From contig NC_088790.1 in assembly GCF_949628265.1 (NCBI RefSeq), forward strand, positions 17,116,545 through 17,180,544: a DNA stretch of 64,000 nucleotides. The letters are read 5' to 3'. Of this stretch, positions 49,901-62,950 are shown piece after piece. The position numbers and the translations under genes were made by a program. Below the pieces are notes generated by a model, which saw nothing but the letters and a program-made list of their open reading frames with translations, searched no databases and had not been told where the DNA came from. Each line of letters starts with the position of its first letter. Within the stretch, counting starts at the first letter, position 1. Origin of the DNA: Cloeon dipterum. Its lineage: Eukaryota > Arthropoda > Insecta > Ephemeroptera > Baetidae.

Positions 49901-52900
49901 TTGCATTTTGCAAGTTTCACTTTTTTACATGTAAATTTTTATGTGATATACACGGTTATGGTGGATTTGATTGGCGCTTCTTTCAGGCGATGGTCTTGAT
50001 GCTGCTGGCTCCTGGCAAATGTGTATGTAACACCACCTTGTTCGTGTGTGTTCAACCCTCTGCCCCAGTAGCATCTTTTCTGATTTCTTTAATTCGCTTT
50101 TAATACACTTGCAAAGATCTTTCTTGTAACTGTGTCTATGTCAAACTATTAACACTATAGCAGCCTCACAAATCTTTAATTACAGGGAGTGAAGTTGTGC
50201 TTGGACCGCCTCAGCCTATCTGTCACCAAAAGACAGAGGACGGTGTCCCTGTGGAGCAAGCTTTGGGTCCTCAAAAATTGAGGCCAGGATCGGGAATTTT
50301 GTCGCTCAGGGTGTACGCAGATGGGCCGACAAGGGTGCTCGAAATTGCGGATAAGAAACTGCGAGTAAGTTTTACATTGTGATTAAAAGAAATAAGCAGC
50401 ACATTAAAATTAAAAAAATAATAATAATAAATTTTGTTGCAGAGGATCTTCTCAATTCCAAAGCAACGAGACTGGAGTCCAGTAGTTTTCACCCGTTGGG
50501 GCAGTCCCGCAATGCAAGAGAGTCAAACTGAGTCAAGGGAGACAAAGGAAAATCCGGGCACAGGCTTTTGCCTGCAAGTGCGTCTGACTGGAGGCCTTGG
50601 CATCAGCCTGATTGACACAAGCCAGCGTGAGGAGCTGGCATATTGCTTGCTCGAGTGCCTCAGCGTGCGGATTAGCACGCAGCAAAATGTTCAAAGATTG
50701 GAGGCCTCTGTGCTCAACATCCAAGTCGACAACCAGATGCTCGAGGCGCAGTGCCCTGTGGTTGTCTTTGTGCCAAGCTTTGAGAGGACTGAGGACATCT
50801 CCGCCTGCATCCCTGTCATTGAAGTCACAGCGGAAAGGGTCGTTTCAAGCAACCATAACATTGACACAATTAAGGTGTGTTGCTCTTTTGGTTATTTGAA
50901 TTGAAATGAATTTTTGTTGTCGATAGAACGCGGCGGTGATAATCCGCAACTTGAATCTGACTATTGAGGAAGAACAGCTGCTGCTTATCTTGTCCCTGTT
51001 CGGGCTTGGCGTGCCTGAAGTGGAACCAATCTCGACCGCAATGGCTGCTGGAGCTGAGGGCGGCGATTTAGAAGCTCAGAGAGGGCTCACTGCACTCGCG
51101 GAACAGAGAATGGCCGCTCAAAGATACTTTTTCTCTAAGTTCTTTGTTGCCTTCACAAATGTGCGTTATTCTCTTTTAACTTTATGCTTTTCTAAAAACG
51201 TTGATTCTCTTAGATTCGTTTAAGTGCAGTTACTACAAACAACATACCGCCAAGGCTTAAACCTATCAAAAGAAGACTAGGCCTCACTCTGATCAAATTC
51301 GAAGACGCTGGAGTCGAGCTGTCGCCTTTCCACATTGAACATGAGCTACTAAGCCAGCCAGCTTTGCTGGAACAACTCACCAAGCATTTCCAAGCTGTAA
51401 TGACTGTTTTAATTTCAATTTGTGTCCATAATTTTAAATTGTTCCGCACTGGAAAATATTATCAGGCTCTTAGAGGTCAGCTGCCGATTATCCTCTTCTC
51501 ATCGGACATCCTCGGCGGCGCCACTGGTCTTGTTTCTAACGTGACTGAGGGTGTTGTTGGCCTCATTTGTGACCCGGGTGTCAAGAGCGTTGGTGGACTT
51601 GTTAAAAACGTCACTCATGGAATATCCAGCTCAACTGCCAAAGTCACTGGTAATCAATTTTTCGTTCAAGTCTTGTGCATTTAAATTGGTTGATGTAAAT
51701 GACTAAAAAATTTATAAGCATAATAAACATAATCAATTAATTTTTCAATTTAGGCTCTTTGAGTGATGGCGTGAGTTGGGTGGCACTGGATGAGTACCAC
51801 GAAGAATGCAGGCAGCGCATCCGCAGGCGAATGCCAGCGCAAACAAACTCATGGGAACATGTGAAGGTGGGCGTCCGCAGTCTGGCCTTTGGCATCCTCG
51901 GTGGCGCCACCAGTATATTCACGCAGGCTTATGAGGGCGCCGCCTCTGAAGGAACTTCAGTGAGACCCAAGCCATCATGTAAATCGAATCATGCTAACTT
52001 TTTTGCACTAGGGCCTGATTTACGGACTTGGCAGAGGGCTAGTTGGAACCGTGACCAAGCCTGTGATGGGCTCGTTGGATTTTGTCAGCGATATTGCCAG
52101 TGCAGTCAGCACCTCAAGCAGAAGGTATTTAAATTTTATATCTTGATTAGATAGAGCATAAAAAACTTGCAATGAGAGTGGACGTTCTAGCTGCATGCAC
52201 CATGTTTAGTAGAATAATAATTGATAATATGTCTCCATTAGACGCTGCCAAATTATGTTAAATGATTTAAAGTGTTTGACCCCATAAATTATTTAAATTC
52301 AAATCAGCTTTAAATTAATCCATTGTCTATTTATCTTATTGATTGAATGCAAATCTATATGATAGAAATTGAAAATTACGCGCATATTTCACTTCTATAA
52401 TTATTGACTATGTTTATGAGTAATTTAAATAAATTGTTGAAAAATAAAGCATAGAGTTATAAAAATTATGAAGGACGAAATTTAAAATTTTACAAAATTT
52501 CAGCTCAAACCATTACCAACCAAGCCGGTGCCGGCTTCCTAGGTGCATCGTGGGCCCTGGAGGTCTTCTACCAATCTACTCGTACAAACAAAGTGAGGGT
52601 CAGCAGTTCCTCCACCAGATCAACAACAATCTCTTTTCTGAGATGTAAGATTTCTTGGTTTTTACTTTTATGAACGTGACTGCAGTGTCAAAATTACAGT
52701 TTCATGGCGTATGAACTGCTAAGATCTGGAACTGAGGACCTCCGCGTGATTGTTTCAAGTGAGGCTGTCCGCGTTTTCACCACCAGCACCACTGGCTCGT
52801 GTGCCATAGTTGTCAAGGTTCATTTAGGGTAATTTATTTGAGTTGTTTTTTCGGCCTCTTTATCTAATCTTAAATCGTGTCACTCTAGGGAGCTGCAAAA

Positions 52901-53340
52901 CTGTCGACCTATTCAGGAGGAGGATCCCAATTGTCCAGGCCGAATGCTTCAATACGTCGAGTTGGCTGAGCAGGTTGAGAACAAAGGCAGCTTCAGCCGC
53001 GATTTGGAGGAGGAGGAGCCGCAAATAAGGAGACCAAGGGTCAGATGCGATACTGAAGAGACGGCTAAATGGGTACTAATACAAAATCATTTAGACAATT
53101 TTTATCTCAAATTTTGCCTCAGCCCAGCGCCAATAATGTCTAGAATCAAACCTGTAAAATTAGTACTCAAGTAATACTCTTAAACTCTTTGTGACATTTT
53201 TTGTATCTATTTCCCTGCGGCAAATTGAAAATAAATCGATTTTGATTTTCCCACAGGTGTGTCAACAAATAATTTTTTCCAAAGGAATGTATGAAGAGAA
53301 AATTCGCACATTGGCTGCATTGCCAGACTTGGATGACTGA
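34979..53340 (+). CDS. Vps13D: VPS13D, bridge-like lipid transfer protein
   Basis: A 4177-residue lipid-transfer protein at ER-mitochondria/peroxisome contacts, needed for mitochondrial size control and clearance (family knowledge; human form about 4390). Forty-one coding exons join in frame: 34979-35075, 35516-35706, 35764-35955, 36014-36256, 36446-36619, 36678-36925, 36981-37157, 37850-38047, 38107-38496, 38555-38714, 38826-39245, 39298-39474, 39656-40132, 40238-40603, 40660-41486, 41560-41779, 42143-43003, 43060-43364, 43453-43770, 43902-44646, 44839-45135, 45249-45684, 45822-46091, 46141-46517, 46666-47325, 47379-47609, 47748-48348, 48573-48781, 48956-49372, 49646-49826, 50186-50364, 50443-50874, 50927-51160, 51214-51396, 51466-51649, 51754-51959, 52012-52124, 52504-52644, 52700-52828, 52889-53072, 53257-53340. 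The N-terminus [14 protein letters not shown] is the chorein domain. A UBA domain lies at about 2460-2505 ([19 protein letters not shown]), found in VPS13D but not the other VPS13 proteins. Two QxW-type repeats (QLWRL, QTWRF; about 3360-3500) mark the R-type lectin-like region. The end carries the ATG2-like and PH-like parts. Exon 6 ends AG|GCATGT, read as a GC donor. Confidence 0.93.
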
Positions 53341-54375
53341 AGTACTTAATGAACTATCGCTTGAAGTCAATTCGGACCAAAGAAAAATGGATTTCAATCA
53401 TCTCTATTGTTTTTAAACTACTGTTATTGTTGTAACTACTACTCAGGAGTTGAATAGTAGACCAGTCCCAGGTAATGTTATTTTTTAATTAGTTGTTAGC
53501 ATTCCTCAGTAGATCCGAAGAGTCGGGAAATTTTGAGGTAGAATAAAATACATTTTTGAGAAATTGGTTGCCGAATGGCTGTGTTGATAAGTTGAGATTT
53601 GCAAAAAGCATTACTAGTAGCCTTATTAATCTCTGTGACTTGTGTATAGTGATTAATTGACACAATAAAAAGTTAACTATTTTTCAATTCTTCAGTTTTA
53701 TTTTTACATTTTTGATCTCAGATTTTGGAAACTCATCATTTTAGGTGGTTACTAAGATCTTCAATTTAAAAATAAATTAGCATTACAATCAGCAAATACT
53801 AAGCAATTTTCAAATAGAAAATGGGATAGCGTGCACTGAATTTTGGTGAATCTTGAGGTACCCTAGAGTATTAAAAGTTTGTGTAACGTCAGTCAAAAAT
53901 TCTGACCAAAGTTACAAGCAAAAGCACAAAACTTATTGTGGGTACAATCATTTGAATGTTAATTAAACTGATACAGACATTTGTTTCTTGATAGATGCCA
54001 ATGAAGGCAGAAGCACACAAGGTTGTCAGAATTGTCAAGAATAATTAAATGCAGCTTCCTCAGTATGAAGTGAGCTGTTTATTTTTACATATTTGTACAG
54101 AAAAGTCCAGCTCTACTAGTTTTGGCAACTGACGTCAGCCTTAAAATGAGTTTCAATTAGTAGAGTTTGTCACATTTTTTTCTGAGGATATATGGAAAAA
54201 AACAGCTAACTAACTCTAAGGTAGCTGCATTTGATTCTACTGATAACAGACGTTAGTGTTAATTCGTTTCATTGATTACGCTTCAGTATGTACAGTGGCG
54301 TTGTCTTTTGTCAAAACAACTAACAAGTTAATGCAGGGATTGTGAACAAACAATAAACAGTGCCCGATCAGAGAT
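53341..54375. other. Convergent 3' region of VPS13D and Rad23
   Basis: No gene is seen. It contains the VPS13D 3' UTR with AATAAA at 53664-53669 (plus) and the Rad23 3' UTR with AATAAA on the minus strand at 54078-54083. Confidence 0.6.
53664..53669 (+). terminator. Polyadenylation signal of VPS13D
   Basis: AATAAA 324 bases after the stop codon; a T-rich stretch follows. Confidence 0.55.
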
Positions 54376-56380
54376 TCAATCATCTGGGTTCTGGGATAGC
54401 AGGAAATTAGCTGCCAAGTTTTCATTTTTCTCACAGGCAAAGTAGGCTTGCACCACCAAATGCTCAGGAAATCCCAGATCCTTTAGCTGCAGACCAAATT
54501 AAGTTACAATTTCGTTCAAATTATATAATTCATTATGCTGATTTACCCTGTCAATGGCCAGTTTATCCTGTGGGGAAATTTGAATTGTTTGTGTTGGGAC
54601 ACCTTCACCATCGTCCTCGGCCAAAGCTGCCGCCGCTGCCGTGGCGTGTCTCGGCGTTGCATCTCCTACAAAGACAAAACAGTTAGAGTGACAATATATA
54701 AAATTACAAAACTTTTTGAGTGAGACTAGAATTTTTACTTTGCTATTTTAGATTCCCTTGGAATGTTGAAATAAAGATTTTTTACGTCACTTCAATCAGT
54801 AAGTCAAAAATACTTTTTAGTGCCCAACTTCATGTTGGTTTTAACACATAGATTGGCCAAGCATAAACTGACTTGAATTTTTTGCTCTTGTTTATCTCTA
54901 ATGTGATAGTGATTTTTCAAGAGGGCTAGCAAAAGTTATCTGAATTTGGAACAATTTTTAACAAGACATAGAGGAACAAAATCTGTTTTCAATTGAGTTC
55001 TCATATAAGTTAAATAAATTAAATTTTTTGTGTCCATGAAAATATTAGTCAAGAATATATTTTCATATTTGGAATCTTTAAACTGTTTTCAAGTGCAGAG
55101 CTACCGCCTCTGGAACAATCTTCCGACGAATTTGTGTCTCAACGGAAACCAAAGTGCATTCAAGGAATTTTTAAAAGAACAGTACCTCAAGAAATATTGA
55201 ATCACCTCTCTTTTATACAATTATGTTCAAACTGATATTATTTTGTCTGGATATGGCAATGTATGGGGCAAAATAGCCCTGCAGAACCATAATAAAGATT
55301 ACTTTGAAACTAAATAAAAATATCAAGTGAATAGTATGTTCCGTACCTGCTGCTGGCTCATTCATCATGCGGACAAAGGCCTCCTGGTTTTCAGTGATCA
55401 TCTGCAGCAGGGCAGGGTTATTCTGTCCTATCTGCTGCAAAACTGCGTTCAGCAGCTGCGGATCCTGCTGCACAACCTGACGCATTTGCTGGAATTGCGG
55501 CTGCGTGCGAAGGAAAGCCAGAGGGTCCTCTCGGCCTGAATATGAGTATTTTATCAGGCAACCTTAAAATTGTGATAACAACATACCTTCAGGTTGCTCC
55601 CTTTCTAGTCCGCCCACGTCGATTGCCCTTTCCTCGACGGGGTCGTCCAGGTTCAGGTTGGGTATGCCCGAGATGAGGTATTCAACAGCCCTGTCAGGGT
55701 TGTTGAAGGAGGCTCTAAGGGCTACCCGGACTTCACTCTCAGGGTAGCCCATGTCTACTATGTTGCGCACCATCACCTGAAACTCGTCCGGAGGCAAAAT
55801 AACCGAGTCTCCAGCTGCTGCACCCGATCCGCCTTCAGCTTGTGCAGTCCTTTCTTCAGCCCTGTATTTAAGACTTAATTTTGGTTTTAAAAGGAACTAT
55901 GGGTGTCAAACCTTATGGGATTTGATTCAGGGGCACTGGGCTGCTCTTCCTCTGTACTTATTTCCCTAGGGTCAGATGGAGTTACGTCTAGAGGCGCCTC
56001 TTTAGGCTTTGTCACTAGGCACACGATAAATTTCTTTTCGTCGATGTTCAGAGAACTAATCAAGCTCGGGTCCTCCAAAATTTTACCTAAGTTTTTCAAA
56101 ATAAAATCCATTATCCTTCAGAATTCATTTGAAAATTACGGCCAACCTGAGTAGATCAGTTTTTGCATGGTAGCATTGTACTGATGAGCACCCTTTTCCT
56201 TTTCGATTTTCTCCTTCAGTTGCTTGACCTGCGAAACGCATCGCAAAATTTAGGCAAATGAATTGAAATTTTGATGAATCATGTAGATTGAGTGCGCATT
56301 TCACTGTTACGCACCGTGCTGGTGGCCGCAATTTCGATTTGGAACGTCTCCTGCTGCAGGTTCTTGACGGTCACCTTCAT
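54376..56380 (-). CDS. Rad23: Rad23, UBL-UBA repair and proteasome shuttle
   Basis: A 338-residue protein that binds XPC in nucleotide excision repair and carries ubiquitinated proteins to the proteasome. Coding exons: 56380-56315, 56228-56147, 56086-55912, 55861-55587, 55535-55347, 54665-54547, 54486-54376. Domains: ubiquitin-like at 1-77 (starts [13 protein letters not shown]), UBA1 at about 130-172 ([14 protein letters not shown]), the XPC-binding four-helix part at about 200-260 ([20 protein letters not shown]), and UBA2 at about 296-335 ([21 protein letters not shown]), ending in NPDD. It is shorter than human RAD23B because the linkers are reduced. It is transcribed away from QNG1 from a shared promoter. 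The intron between exons 5 and 6 carries a retrotransposon fragment. Confidence 0.95.
55084..55199 (+). mobile_element. 3' end of a non-LTR retrotransposon ORF
   Basis: In an intron of Rad23, antisense to it, the plus strand reads [15 protein letters not shown], then [13 protein letters not shown] and a stop. The pattern (RLWNxLP, then about 20 residues to a FKxxLK... terminus) is typical of the C-terminal end of LINE reverse-transcriptase ORFs. The upstream sequence does not continue recognisably, so this looks like a 5'-truncated insertion. The clade cannot be set from this length. Confidence 0.5.
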
Positions 56381-56749
56381 TTTCGACACTTTATCGGCCG
56401 AGTTTCCCAAACTTAGGCCACCGACCGGTGGAATTCAGCTCCTCAGGAGAGCAGAGTCCGTGCGAGGTAAACACGCACTTTAAAATGCCAAAGTCAGCTG
56501 GTTGTGGCAGTGTGGATGCCTTTTAAAAATGGCGCTGTTGTGTTTGCAAGATCACGCCCCTACGATCCATGCGGTATGCACATGCACGCTTGTTTATCAT
56601 GAGAACTCTCCTAGTCTCCTAATCTCCTTAAAACGTATTGGTTTTTAAAGTTAAACTTGGTGAAACTGGCATTGCGAACCGTCAGCTTATCGCTTGTAAA
56701 GCAGCAAAAGTTCACATTTTTGCTCAACTTTCGTTTTAAGATTTGTTCA
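56381..56749. promoter_or_regulatory. Head-to-head promoter of Rad23 and QNG1
   Basis: Only 369 bp separate the start codons of two divergently transcribed genes. The segment is GC-richer than its surroundings near 56400-56600 and has no obvious TATA box, as is common for bidirectional housekeeping promoters. Confidence 0.6.
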
Positions 56750-58377
56750 ATGTCAGTAATGTCGACTTCGGACGCTCTGAACCCACGGGCTTCAGGGGAA
56801 TTCATCGCGGACAACGCAAAATTTGTCAATATTAAAGTCGATGGAATTTCTAAACTCGCAACTGTGGTAAGAATTTAATTCTGATTTAGCGAATTTAATA
56901 CGAACCTAAATATTTAAATAGATACTCCCAAAATGTTTGTACATACAATTCTGCATAAAGGAATTATTTATTATTAATTAAAATACTACATAATATGTAA
57001 TTATGATAATATGTGATACACAACTGTTCTGATCTCATCATTTCTTTAGAATTATAATCCTAAATAATGTGTACAAAAGGATAGATCAAGTAATGTAAAA
57101 TTTCACATTTAAGGTCGAGGAGAGGCTACAGCTGAACGAGATTTCCATCAGAGGCTTTGCTGAGAGTCCTGTTCACCCCAAACCCAAAGAACCACAGTGT
57201 CTGGATGCCCTTTTGGTCATGGACGCACTTAACTTCAGCTTCTGGACGCCTGATAACTTACCAAAATGGACTGTCGAGTATAAAGAGATGAAATATACTG
57301 GGTATTTCGCTCTATGCGCCGCACTGATGAGAGCCAAAGATGTAATTTGAATACTTTCTCCTTTCCATCATTGTGAAATAATTCCAAACTTCAGGAAGGT
57401 ATTGACGTTTGGAAACCGGAAGTGTACTCAAAACTGAGTGAACCAGAGTTGGCACGAATTCTGCGCTCCTGCACAGAAACAGGACCACCTTTGTTGGCAG
57501 AAAGAGTGCAGTGCCTTCAAGAGGTATATTTATCAAATCACTTCAGCTAAATGAAACTTCAATCAGTCAATTTTAGATTGGCCAAGTGATAATATCTGAA
57601 TTTGATGGCACATTTGCCACTGTGATCAACAAATGCAACAACTCTGCTGCTCAGTTATTGAAGCTCATTGTGAATTCCTTTCCCTGCTTCAGGGATGAGG
57701 CTGTTTACAAAAACCAGAAAGGTACTTTACTCAATTTAATCTTTTTCTGAGCTAACTCTTCAACTTGGCTTTTAGTGGCAATTTATAAGAGAGCGCAAAT
57801 TCTGGTTGCTGATGTCTGGTCTTGCTTTGAGGCGCAAGGACCTGGCCACTTTCCAGACATTGATGAAATCACAATGTTTGCCGATTATCGAGTTCCACAA
57901 ATGCTGATCTACTATGGCTGTCTTGAGTACTCCCCTGAACTCCAAGAAAAAATTGAGAAAGGTAGGAACATTTTCTGTATTGAAATTTGGCTGTATAATA
58001 TAGTTGAGGGGACGAGAAGTCATCTCTTTTCTGACGTTTTTTCACAAAATTCGTAAAATAAGCCAAAAAATCGACTTGCTTTTTGGATATAAATTATATT
58101 TTTATGAGCTAAAAAGGTCAATTAAGCCAAGCAAAGAATCAAAATTGTTTTTTAAGGCACTGAACTGCCATCTGGAAGTGAAGAGGAAGTGGAGATTAGA
58201 GGCTGTTCCATTGCCGTTGTAGACCGAGTCTACAAACAACTAGTGGCAAAAGGTGTTGCAAAAAATCACTTAGTCAACCCTGTGCTGATTGACCAATGGC
58301 TGTGGACTGAGCGCAGAAAAATAGCCAGTCAAGTGGAACACCTTGGGTATCACAAAACAAGAACGATTTTCTATTAA
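56750..58377 (+). CDS. QNG1: Queuosine 5'-phosphate N-glycosylase/hydrolase
   Basis: A 341-residue enzyme of the DUF2419/C9orf64 family, the same length as the human protein as I recall it. It releases queuine from queuosine 5'-phosphate so that the base can be reused for tRNA modification; animals depend on salvaged or dietary queuine. Coding exons: 56750-56866, 57114-57341, 57395-57523, 57577-57721, 57776-57961, 58157-58377. Conserved-looking parts are [19 protein letters not shown] near the start, [12 protein letters not shown] and [11 protein letters not shown] (substrate pocket region), [21 protein letters not shown], and the end QWLWTERRK. The ATG at 56750 is used; the next Met, three codons on, is equally possible. 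It shares a promoter with Rad23. Confidence 0.93.
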
Positions 58378-58986
58378 TTAGAAAAAATGGGCTTCTTTTG
58401 GGACCAGCAGATTTCTTTGATAGTATAATTTTGTGTACCTTTATAATGAAGATAGAAGTTGAATGCATGTTGCCTTTCTACTTAAATAATGCACTTACTT
58501 GAATCTTACTACATGCTTCCAAGCGTTCCCATTTTTTTCTTTTGAAAAGATGTTCATATTTAAGGAAAATCATACATTCCTCAAAGGATTGATTACTTAC
58601 TACAATTAATAGAATTTTAATGTTTCTTTTTCCTTTTTAATTGTATTATTTCTTGTCAATATTGTCTTGTGTGATTTCAGCCTTGTCTGTTCAATTAAAT
58701 TGAAATTTTCAAAAACCATTACATCTTATTTAAATGATACACTTAACATAACTCAGCATAGTTTAGCTTTAATTGTGACTGTTGAGCGCTTCACATAAAT
58801 TAATTAATCTGCTTATAAATGATGATACACATTCAAGTACATCAAAGTGTCAAAAATGCAAGTCACATTCGTTTTCCATACATTAAAAATCAATATAATA
58901 TTTAAAAAGACCTCTCGTTCGTATTAATTTGTTCATTTTCATCTGCCCACTTGGATTTTATGGATCAAGTTGGTTTTTCGGTCCCT
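58378..58986. other. Convergent 3' region of QNG1 and MFSD6
   Basis: AT-rich, with no gene seen. It should hold the 3' UTRs of both neighbours. No canonical AATAAA was found on either strand close to the stop codons. Confidence 0.5.
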
Positions 58987-61900
58987 CTATTTTCCCATGT
59001 TGGACAAACTTTCATCGTTCTCATTTTCACTTAGCTTCACTATTTCTTCTTTGACACCTTCAAGCTGAATCTCAACCTTGCTCGGCTTGGTGATGTCGTT
59101 TAATTTACGATTGGGTCGTTTTAATGTAAAGCAATTGTGGAAGAAGAAATATAACACAGCAAAGCCAGCGCATACAGATGCGAAAATTTGGTATGTCGGC
59201 CTCGTGCCGACTGTCTTGATCGTGAATCCACCAACCATGCTTCCTACTCCCCTACCTGAAATAATCAATTTGAAATTAAAAATTATTTACTTATACATAC
59301 TTGACACCATTTGAGTTGAAGGAGCAAGAGCTACAGCAACTATATTGTCTTTTATTTTTTTTTTAAATTTAATTCATATTGCACGCTGTAAATGCAGTTT
59401 TTTGAAAAAGGAATAAAATTTTTATAAAGTGTTCTCCCGAAAATGATATACCTTCTGACGACTCTGGTATTTAAATCTGAAATAAGTTTCTGTAAATTCT
59501 ACGAACCGACTCCATAGTGAATGCCACCAACAAATCCTTGAATGCTTGCGTCTACTGCAGAGTTTGAGAGACTGGCCGCGTACGTGGTCATTGCTGTTAT
59601 GGTTAGTGCAGAGGTAACACCTTCCATGGCCTCGAAAAGCAGAGAGATCCATGGGTTGTACAGTAGAGAATATCCTGTTAACAGAATTAATTCACATTGT
59701 TAACATTGTATGTGTAAAACATACAAAATTAAAAAAAGTACCGATTAATCTAATAGCGTAAAAGACAAATCCAAGGCAGATGATGTTGGCGTGACCAACT
59801 TTTGCAATTATTGGGCCGGATAGGACCAACAGCGGTAGCCCTGCCAAGCCTCCAACTGTGATTGTGAGCCCCATCAGGGATCTTGAGGCGCCCAAATCTT
59901 GCAGAAGCCAAAAAAGGAAGCTCTCTAAGAAACCCCAAGTGCTTCCTGCGGTGATTGTGAATTTTATTATGCAACAGTACTATTAGTGCAAGCCTATACC
60001 CAACAGTAAACATGCTAAAATAAGAGCGATGACCTCGGAATTTTTGAGAACCTTCAGCACCTCCTTTGCAACCCCAGGGGCGGGGGCTTTGAAGTCCAGT
60101 TTGATTGTCAGCACCAACAAGCCGCCAATAACCTTTAAAACTGCGTAAAGGTAAAAGGCAGGTCTGCAATCAGACATAAAAAATAAAATTATAGACTAGC
60201 GCACTTAGATTTATCTCAATCTCGCACCTGAAATCGGTATACTGCTTTCCCGTTGAGGCATAGTCCATGAGCCACCCCGTCAAAGGGGCGCTGATCATGC
60301 CTCCAATCGTGGCGTAGATCCTCTGCAGACCATAGTCCGCCTTATTTTCCCTTAATATGGCGATCAGTGCACCGTCGAACATGGTGAAAGAGACGGCGCT
60401 GATGATGCTGTTGAAGATTAAGACGCCCAAGTAAAGCCAAAAAGTAAGGGTAGGGTCGAACACTCTTCGCTTCTTCATGTCCGAGCAAATTTGGTTACGG
60501 GGCGCTGACGCCAGGCACAGGGGACTGCACGAGCGCAGGCTGACTTCAATCGAAGGAATTACCACAACCAGGTCCCCAAGGGTCAGTGGATCCACGCACT
60601 TAAGAGTCGTGTTTTCGGTTACCAGCTCAAAATTAAGCTGATTTTGCCTGGAAAACAACCAAAATTTATGTTTAATGTTTTCATTTTTATGCGAATCTAG
60701 GAGGTTTCTATGCATTTTTAATTTCGTGACGTCTGACGTATATAATTTTCAATTATAATTTATTATTTAAGGGAGTAAATATACGCGGTCAGTACTTTTC
60801 GAGAAAATCCTTGGTGTTAGACATATTCGTGCTGACGTTTTCACTGCTGATCTCCGTCCTCTTCTTAAAAAGATATTTGTTGGTGGACAAATTATCGGTG
60901 AATGTCCAACCAGAAGAAATATTTAAACCATCTTTGAGGGAGCACTTTTCTCGCTCACAGATCATGTTGTACAAGGTGCCAGTTGGAAAGTAAAATTGAT
61001 CATCAGCAATAGCTCTAATTGCCTTGTAATAGTGCTCAGGATAATCCAGCTAGAATCAATTAAGCTCGTTATATAAAATTTATTAAAATAAAATAATAAT
61101 TAGATTATTACCTTTTCAAGGCGAGGATCATTGCTATTTACCACATGCTTTAAACTGCCAGATATATTATCTGACTGCTCGAACCGGTGGCTTTCCATTT
61201 TTCCGTCAACCCTGTAGGCAGGCACTGAAGTGAGCTGACTGAAATCGAGATTGGAGGACGCCTGACAAACGAGCCCACAGGATTCAAGCGCGATGCCGGT
61301 CAGCTCACTCGCGTTTTCCTTCAGGTCGCAGGGTACTTCCTTCAGCAGGGACACTTGCAGTGGTGGCTCGAGGTTGCTTTTGCTCCTGCAGCCCAGGGCG
61401 AGTGGGATCTGAGACGGATATGCAATATAAGCTCGGCCGGCGGGCACCAACAGCAACAGCAGCGTCGAGAGGCCCCCCAAGGCTGAGGAAATGCACAAAA
61501 GCACCTACGGATAAAGCACGATTATGAAAGAAATTGTTCAAAAAGTCGGAATTAAAAAGAACTGATTTAGATTGTGGGTTTACCCTGAAGTTTCCGATTC
61601 TGTCTGCTATTAGGCCCGTTAAGGGAGGCGTTACAGTTGCAAAAAATGGTGTTACCGCGTTCATCACAGCAGTTTCTTCTACAGCAATGCCCAATTCTCT
61701 CATGTGAATTGTCAGGTACGGGTAAAATACATACACAGCTGAAAATAAAATTGGAACCCGGCTGTATTCAATCTGTTGCCAGCTATTTAATTTTTTCCCA
61801 AATTTTACAAAAAAAAATTAAATTTGTTAAAATTTGAACCAATTTTTACGTAGAATATTATGGGTGTCTGGAATTCTATTTAGCAATGAAATTTTTTAAT

Positions 61901-62950
61901 CATCAATTTTTCGAGTTGAAGGTGACTAAAAATTAAATCTTAAAAAGGTGAAATTTGTTGAGGATCGAAATCTTTGTATATAACTTATTGTGCTTGTTTT
62001 TTAGAGAGACCTCAAGTAACTATATATTGTTTATTGACAAATAAAAAGAAACTGCACCGATTGAGGTGTGTAGCACGCGCCGGCTATTTCTTCATCGTCG
62101 TAATTTATTATTGTTGCTTCCAAGACAAAGCAGATCGTCCAGTTGGCCTTGAGTATACTGCGTGAATACTTTCATCACGTGCTTCAAGTGCGCAGCCAGA
62201 ACCAGAGGACCATGGTCTCCCTTTAAGTATAGAACTATTTAATTTTGCTTGCCTGCATCTTTCACAGATCTTTTTATCAAAACAGAAAGCGGCATTCTTT
62301 ATTTTGATTAAAAAATTGCAATTATATGTTTTAGAGTATGTAAATAAAAGACTTTGGAATTTAGCAGTCACTCTTTTTTTCATGAAGTTCAAAGCTTGGG
62401 ACCAATGCAGTCATATGCAGAAAGCAATGTATTTATTGCCATCTTTTTTCCAATTTAGTCATTTTTAATTTCTAGCACCTCAAATCAACTTGCAAATGAT
62501 TATAAATTTCACATTAATTTCCTTTTAAATTTGCCTCCTTAAGGCATTAACAAAATTAGGTGATTTTCGAGGCCAAAGAGGATTTTAAAAGCAAAAAATA
62601 TAAAATAAAATTTACGGGTCAAAGCCATTTCCCACATTTCTCGACAAGATCAATAATTCGTCACGTTTTGACATTTTTCTGTCTCTATTGTGACGATAGC
62701 GTCTGTTTTTTTATCCAGCAATAGTCGGTTTCAAGTCAACATTAAATAAAATCAGATTTCAGTATTTCGTAAAAAAAAGATGTGCTGTCGCATTTATATG
62801 AAACATAAAACTGAAAAATCAATCGAATAAAACTCCCATAATTTTAACGGAAAATTACTCACTTGATATATTAATTAGGAAGATCAATTTGAGTGGCATC
62901 AACTCCTTTTGGCGGAAATCAATTGCAACCCTTGTCCACATTGTCGCCAT
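58987..62950 (-). CDS. Mfsd6: MFSD6-type major facilitator transporter
   Basis: A 704-residue, 12-helix membrane protein of the MFS_1-like/MFSD6 family; the substrate is unknown. Coding exons: 62950-62863, 61738-61584, 61504-61112, 61049-60796, 60647-60228, 60163-60000, 59945-59742, 59674-59507, 59255-58987. Helix 1 is interrupted by the first intron (LKLIFLINIS, then VYVFYPYLTIHMRELG). TGLIADRIGNFR is the helix 2-3 loop. A loop of over 200 residues with many Cys and Asn-X-Ser/Thr sites spans exons 3-5, as in vertebrate MFSD6, and probably faces outside. GLMG-like motifs and IHYGVGRGVGSMVGGF near the end are typical. The C-terminal tail is charged and acidic. The gene is convergent with QNG1. 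Assignment to MFSD6 rather than another MFSD6-like paralog is moderately sure. Confidence 0.85.
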
